Shown here: piece after piece, positions 32,311-35,956 of the stretch
Layout of the letters: each line of letters starts with the position of its first letter
Numbering within the stretch: position 1 is the first letter of the stretch
Source of the DNA: Granulicella rosea
GTDB taxonomy: Bacteria > Acidobacteriota > Terriglobia > Terriglobales > Acidobacteriaceae
Length of the DNA: 35,956 bases
Assembly: GCF_900188085.1 (NCBI RefSeq)
Contig: NZ_FZOU01000017.1
Location: 1-35,956 of the forward strand
Direction: 5' to 3'
Notes under the pieces: model-generated
What the model was told of the DNA's origin: nothing
The model's database searches: none
What the model saw: the letters and a program-made list of their open reading frames with translations, nothing else
Program-made: the position numbers and the translations under genes

Positions 32311-34428
32311 TCAATATCGGTGCTGTTCGAGAATCGCGGTGAAGTTCTGCAGCTCTTCGAAGCGGGCCGCGGTGTTGCGCGCGTACTCCGCGTATCGCGG
32401 ATTCGCGAGAATGGCCGGAGTCAGCAGCACGTCCGGGTTCTTCGTGATGACGGCGCCTGTGACGACGACGTCATCGGCCATGACATTCAACTGGATGGCC
32501 ATGCGACGGCGCATCTCCTGCAGATCGGGGTCCAGGAGAAAGTCCGTATCGTGCGAGTTGTGCAGGACCGTCAACTGGTTCCAAAAGAGCGCGGCCGAGG
32601 TGATGGCCGCGCGCAGGATCATATCGCCGGTTTGAATATGGTCTTCGCGGTTCGCGCCGAACTCATAGGGAACCGATGTATTGGCGCTGCGCAGCGCGGT
32701 GACCGTGGCGCCCAGCCGGTCGCGCAGCCCGTCCGCGTGTTGAAGGATCGTCTGGCGTGCGTCCGCGGTCTTCTCCGACGCGTTGAGAGTCGTAAAGAGA
32801 TCGCCGCCGATGCGCAGCATGGAGGCGAGTCCGCGGCGCATGACGGTGGTGGTCCGCACCGGCCAGAGCTGATCGAAGACCAGCACCATCAGGGCGAGCG
32901 CGATCAGGATTCCGACGAAGCGGTCGCGGGCGGGCGCCAGTTCGGTCGGCGCGCTGAAGCCTTCGTAGGCCACGATGTAGAACGAGAAGGCGACCTGCAG
33001 CCCGATGTAGTTGAACTTCGGTCCACCCGCAATCCATGCGGCGATGAAGGCGATGACCGCCTCGAGCGCGACCAGCGACGAGATGGTGTCCATGTGCGGA
33101 AAAAGAAAGGCGGTCGCGCCGATCGCGAGGATCAGTCCGCCGATGACCGAACCGAGCACGCGAAAGACCAGCTTCTGTTTGATCGCGCCGGAGCTGCTGA
33201 GGCCGGTGACCAGAACGGTCGTCACGGCGGTCGAGATGCCTGGCCACGCGAGCGCATGGTAGAGAACGTAAAGAAACGTGGAGCAAAAACTGATCTTCAG
33301 GGCGAAGGCGACGCTCTCGCGGCTGCGGATGGCGCCGGGAATGAAGAACGGAACATGTTTGCGGGGCAGGGCGACGAGCTCGCGCCGCCGTGTGCCGCGT
33401 TCGGCGACCGGCATGGTCAGGATGGAGTGCAGCGCGCCCTCGACGCGGTCGAGCAGGGTATAGCGTCCGGCGGGGCCAAGTTGCAGGCCTTCGACCGGCG
33501 CCTCGAGCGCGCCGGGAATCAGGCGGTTGCATGCCTCGGCGATGAGCGCGCAGCGGGCCTGCGTCTCCGGGTCGACCTCGGCCGGATTCTGCAGCCCAAA
33601 GGCCGCGGCCACGTCCATCAACTGCGCCAGCATGGCGATGCGTGGCCGGATGGCGATGGGCAGGCCGCCTGTGTCGAGGTTCTGCTCGACGATCGCGTTA
33701 TAGAGCGTCATCATGCCGGCCTGCCCGGCGATGGCGATGCGCGAGACAGCCGCCGCGGCTTCGAAACGCCGCGCCTGGGGGGCGTTCTCGGCGTAGAGCC
33801 GGAAGAGCTTCGTCAACGCGACGTAGCGGATGTGGCGCTGCTCCTGCAGCTTCTCCGCGGGCTTGCGGTCGCCGAAGACGTACTCGACGGCCACGGCGCA
33901 GCCCAGTGCGATCAGGAATGTCCCGACCAGGAAGAGCGAGGTCTTCACCAGCCGGCTCGCCGGCGCATGCACCTCCCACAGGCTGATGACGGTGCAGTAG
34001 ATAAGGCCGAAGCTCGAACCGAGCGCGGGCTGCGTGGTCGAGACGACGATCATGCCCGCGATAAACGTGACGACGGCCACGCTGAGCAGACGTGCGACGG
34101 GGTCATTGTCCGAGAGGATCACGACACCCAGCTCGATGGCGATCGCGAGCGAGACGATACCGAGCGAGAAGAGCGCGCTGCGCAGCGAGACCGCCGGGCT
34201 ATCGCGACCGATCAGGAAGATGAAGTACATGCCGATCGAGATGAACGGCATCTGCAGCGCCTCCATGAGAAGGAGCGCGAGGATCGACGCGAGCACGATG
34301 CGCAGCGTACCGGCAAGCCTGCCCGGCGTGGGCTGCAGATCCTGCAGCAGCGCTTCCGTCCAGGACTGGCGCGGGATCGCGCTGGACGAGACGGGGCTGG
34401 GCGGCGTGACGACTGCGCTCGCGGCCAT
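32311..34428 (-). CDS. FUSC-family inner-membrane efflux protein (MdtO-like)
   Basis: 705 residues, similar in length to E. coli MdtO. It is the inner-membrane component of an aromatic-acid or drug exporter. An N-terminal block of about six membrane helices (about 40-200: GTLRIVLASILALLLMEALQ, then SVAVVTFIAGMIVVSTTQPAL) is followed by a cytoplasmic helical region, a second membrane block (about 390-545: KISFCSTFLYVLYHALAWPG through GGLILAIGATAFLFP and WIAGGPKFNYIGLQVAFSF), and a C-terminal helical tail. The duplicated layout is diagnostic of the FUSC family. It starts three bases after the adaptor stop codon, so the two are co-translated. E. coli MdtNOP has been linked to tolerance of acriflavine and puromycin; the substrate here is unknown. 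Confidence 0.9.
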   Translation of the reverse strand: MAASAVVTPPSPVSSSAIPRQSWTEALLQDLQPTPGRLAGTLRIVLASILALLLMEALQMPFISIGMYFIFLIGRDSPAVSLRSALFSLGIVSLAIAIELGVVILSDNDPVARLLSVAVVTFIAGMIVVSTTQPALGSSFGLIYCTVISLWEVHAPASRLVKTSLFLVGTFLIALGCAVAVEYVFGDRKPAEKLQEQRHIRYVALTKLFRLYAENAPQARRFEAAAAVSRIAIAGQAGMMTLYNAIVEQNLDTGGLPIAIRPRIAMLAQLMDVAAAFGLQNPAEVDPETQARCALIAEACNRLIPGALEAPVEGLQLGPAGRYTLLDRVEGALHSILTMPVAERGTRRRELVALPRKHVPFFIPGAIRSRESVAFALKISFCSTFLYVLYHALAWPGISTAVTTVLVTGLSSSGAIKQKLVFRVLGSVIGGLILAIGATAFLFPHMDTISSLVALEAVIAFIAAWIAGGPKFNYIGLQVAFSFYIVAYEGFSAPTELAPARDRFVGILIALALMVLVFDQLWPVRTTTVMRRGLASMLRIGGDLFTTLNASEKTADARQTILQHADGLRDRLGATVTALRSANTSVPYEFGANREDHIQTGDMILRAAITSAALFWNQLTVLHNSHDTDFLLDPDLQEMRRRMAIQLNVMADDVVVTGAVITKNPDVLLTPAILANPRYAEYARNTAARFEELQNFTAILEQHRY

Positions 34429-34431
34429 GGG

Positions 34432-35655
34432 CTAGCGCACGACCGTGACGGCGGTCGCCCCAATGCGGAAGAGCGTTGGATCGGGGTCCAGCACACGGAT
34501 GCGGACAGGGAAGCGCGCCGACAGATGCACCCAATTCAGCGTGCGGTCGATGTTGGGCAGACCCTGCGCGACGCCGCCGTCCTCGGGGAAGACGCCATAG
34601 CCTACGCTCTCGACCGTGCCGCTGAAGTGGCGGTCCGGATGCCCCATCAGAAAGACGTCGACCGGATCCTGCAGATGAATATTCTTGAGCTTCGATTCGC
34701 GGTAGTTGGCGATGACGTACCAGGTGCGCGTGTCGATCAGAGTGAACAGCGGCGCGCCCGGACGCGCATAGGCGCCGACCGAGAGGTTCAGGTTCGTCAC
34801 GTAAGCGTTGAACGGCGCGACGACGCGCGTGCGTTCGAGGTCGAGCCGCGCGCTCTCCACCTTCGCCGCCTTGGCCGGACGCTGCGACACGAGCGTGTCG
34901 ACGGTGTCGATCGTGTGTACGGCCTGCCCGAGTTTGGCCTGCTGTTCGACCGCAAGCGAAGCCGCTTCGATCTTGTGGAAGTTGGCCTGCTGCTGGGCGG
35001 CCTGCGCCTGCATCAGCGCGGCCTGCGCCTCGTCGTAGTTGCCCTGCGCGACGCGTACGGCGGTGTTCGCCTGGTCGACCTGCTCGACGGTCGCGTACTG
35101 CCGCTTCAGCAGCGGCTCGATGCGATGCAGATTGTTGGTCGCGAGCTTCAGTTGTGCGTCTGCTGCCGTGGACGCGGCCTGCGCGCGTGCGACGGCTGCC
35201 GCGGAGGCATCGATCTGCGTGCCCGCGGTCTGAATGCCAGTGCGCGAGTTGGCGAGATTGGCGCGCTGCGCTTCGGCGGCGCTGGTCTGCGCGGCGATGT
35301 GCCGGCGTGCGTCGACGATCTGCTGTTCGAGCGCGTCCTGATCGGAGAGCGCCTGCTTGAGCGCATACTCATACGGCCTCGGGTCGATGACGAAGAGCGT
35401 ATCGCCCTGCTTGACGAAAGCGTTGTCCTTGACGGGCAGGTCGACCAGACGCCCGCTGACCTCCGGCGCGATCTCGATGAAGTTGGCGCGCACGCTGGCG
35501 TCGTCGGTGCGCGGATGCAGGTCCACCTGAAGCACCACGAGGGCGAGCATCGCGAGCGACACCACCGCCACGCCGATGCCGATCGCACGGCCCAGACTCT
35601 TCTTCGACGCGGCATGCTCCGGCGGCGGTTGCGTTGCTGCGCTTGTTGTATCCAT
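34432..35655 (-). CDS. HlyD/MdtN-like membrane-fusion adaptor
   Basis: 407 residues from the ATG at 35655. It bridges the FUSC protein and the outer-membrane duct. A single N-terminal membrane anchor spans about 23-43 (IGIGVAVVSLAMLALVVLQV). A barrel-sandwich/lipoyl half (RANFIEIAPEVSGRLVDLPV), a long Ala/Gln-rich coiled-coil hairpin (about 100-245), the second lipoyl half (VVAPFNAYVTNLNLSVGAYA) and a C-terminal beta-barrel (WVHLSARFPVRIRV) follow. I chose this start because GGAG lies eight bases upstream, overlapping the stop of the YtcA-like gene. A longer open frame to 35892 lies over the YtcA-like gene and is not used. A perfect origin iteron sits inside the gene at 34527-34541. Confidence 0.92.
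   Translation of the reverse strand: MDTTSAATQPPPEHAASKKSLGRAIGIGVAVVSLAMLALVVLQVDLHPRTDDASVRANFIEIAPEVSGRLVDLPVKDNAFVKQGDTLFVIDPRPYEYALKQALSDQDALEQQIVDARRHIAAQTSAAEAQRANLANSRTGIQTAGTQIDASAAAVARAQAASTAADAQLKLATNNLHRIEPLLKRQYATVEQVDQANTAVRVAQGNYDEAQAALMQAQAAQQQANFHKIEAASLAVEQQAKLGQAVHTIDTVDTLVSQRPAKAAKVESARLDLERTRVVAPFNAYVTNLNLSVGAYARPGAPLFTLIDTRTWYVIANYRESKLKNIHLQDPVDVFLMGHPDRHFSGTVESVGYGVFPEDGGVAQGLPNIDRTLNWVHLSARFPVRIRVLDPDPTLFRIGATAVTVVR
34527..34541 (+). repeat. Perfect ectopic iteron inside the mdtN-like gene
   Basis: GCACCCAATTCAGCG is identical to the origin iterons of the AA subtype and in the same orientation, about 5 kb from the array. On the minus strand it encodes the LNWVHL segment of the adaptor, a conserved stretch of the family, so coincidence with coding constraint is possible. 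Confidence 0.75.
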
Positions 35656-35666
35656 CGTTGTCGCTC

Positions 35667-35933
35667 CTACCGGAAGAAGATCAGCCAAAGCAGGCTGGTG
35701 AAGAGAAGAACCGTGCAGGGATAGAAGAGCGCGAGCGGGCCGACGTCGTTTTCCAGATCGAACCGAACCAGCAGCTTGTGCACGATGAAGGTAAGGGGGA
35801 CGGCGATGGCGACGCACAGCATCCACACCGGAAAGAACGAGCCGATGATATCGATGTTGGACGCGTGACCGCAGCCGGTGAGCGCAAGACACGCTGCACC
35901 CTGAAGCAGATGCCTGGTTCTGAGACGGTTCAT
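35667..35933 (-). CDS. ytcA: YtcA-like small membrane lipoprotein
   Basis: 88 residues, close to the length of E. coli YtcA. A short basic N-terminus (MNRLRTRHLL) and lipobox LTGC (Cys21) suggest a lipoprotein. Two further membrane segments follow (about 33-51 with FPVWMLCVAIAVPLTFIV, and about 66-87 with PLALFYPCTVLLFTSLLWLIFF). Family function is unknown, but ytcA precedes mdtN-mdtO in E. coli and AaeX-like small proteins accompany related pumps, so a helper role is likely (inference). GGAGG lies nine bases before the ATG. The start overlaps the stop of the TolC-like gene, and its own stop TAG overlaps the ribosome binding site of the adaptor gene. The first 24 codons are repeated at the left end of the window by the circular overlap. 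Confidence 0.88.
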   Translation of the reverse strand: MNRLRTRHLLQGAACLALTGCGHASNIDIIGSFFPVWMLCVAIAVPLTFIVHKLLVRFDLENDVGPLALFYPCTVLLFTSLLWLIFFR

Positions 35934-35956
35934 TGAGCGGCGCCTCCTTTGGTTGA
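35862..35956. repeat. Terminal direct repeat, right copy (circular join)
   Basis: This is an exact copy of bases 1-95. Removing one copy gives a circle of 35,861 bp. The YtcA-like gene is complete only in this right-hand copy; its downstream neighbour lies further left on the minus strand and its upstream neighbour (the TolC-like gene) lies at the left end of the window. Confidence 0.93.

Noticed and set aside
32245..35724. Plus-strand open frame of 1159 residues
   Set aside because: It is antisense to the FUSC and HlyD genes, with Arg/Asp/His-rich low-information sequence and no recognisable domain.
35656..35892. N-terminal extension of the HlyD-like protein
   Set aside because: It overlaps the YtcA-like gene, is Arg/His-rich without family similarity, and the ATG at 35655 has a good ribosome binding site.

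Overview
The window is very probably one complete circular plasmid of about 35,861 bp. Bases 1-95 are repeated exactly at 35862-35956, and a four-gene efflux operon runs without a break across that join. GC-rich coding, S53 peptidases with a pro-domain, Ig-like repeats and NHL modules, an Oar-type TonB-dependent outer-membrane protein with an N-terminal carboxypeptidase-regulatory-like domain, and a MHYT hybrid kinase together suggest an acidobacterium of the Terriglobia type (Granulicella, Terriglobus, Edaphobacter and relatives). That assignment is inferred from protein style, not from a marker gene. I see no rRNA, tRNA, transposase, relaxase or CRISPR array.

Backbone (about 27.7-32.3 kb). 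A RepA_C-family initiator gene (minus strand) is followed directly by an iteron array of about 12 copies of GCACCCRWTTCAGCG, with a near-consensus DnaA box and an AT-rich tract. Divergent from rep is a parA-parB-like pair: a small deviant-Walker ParA and a 150-residue putative ribbon-helix-helix partner. The rep/par gap is AT-rich and full of short repeats, so it is a candidate centromere. A YhcG-type PDDEXK nuclease gene flanks the origin.

Efflux operon (32.3 kb to the end, then 1-1.6 kb, minus strand). Transcription runs TolC-like outer-membrane factor, YtcA-like small protein, HlyD/MdtN-like adaptor, FUSC/MdtO-like inner-membrane protein. This resembles E. coli ytcA-mdtN-mdtO-mdtP with the outer-membrane gene moved to the front.

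Surface and degradative cargo. At 2.3-9.5 kb (plus) lie a sedolisin (S53) peptidase and two paralogous NHL lipoproteins. A GH29 alpha-L-fucosidase follows (9.6-11.0 kb). A second, larger S53 peptidase lies at 15.0-20.2 kb (minus); its last ~65 residues are almost identical to those of the first. At 22.8-27.7 kb (plus) are an M1 metallopeptidase and a TonB-dependent-type outer-membrane protein. Together these could form a chain from extracellular proteolysis through periplasmic trimming to outer-membrane uptake; this is inference.

Signalling and resistance. A translationally coupled MHYT hybrid histidine kinase and REC-GGDEF diguanylate cyclase occupy 11.0-14.7 kb (minus). A 14-TM DHA2-type MFS exporter and a divergent TetR regulator share a perfect 9+4+9 palindrome at 22068-22089.

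The most unusual signals are iteron copies outside the origin (one perfect, inside the mdtN-like gene), the phased iteron layout placed 3' of rep, and the strongly conserved C-terminal module shared by the two S53 peptidases.
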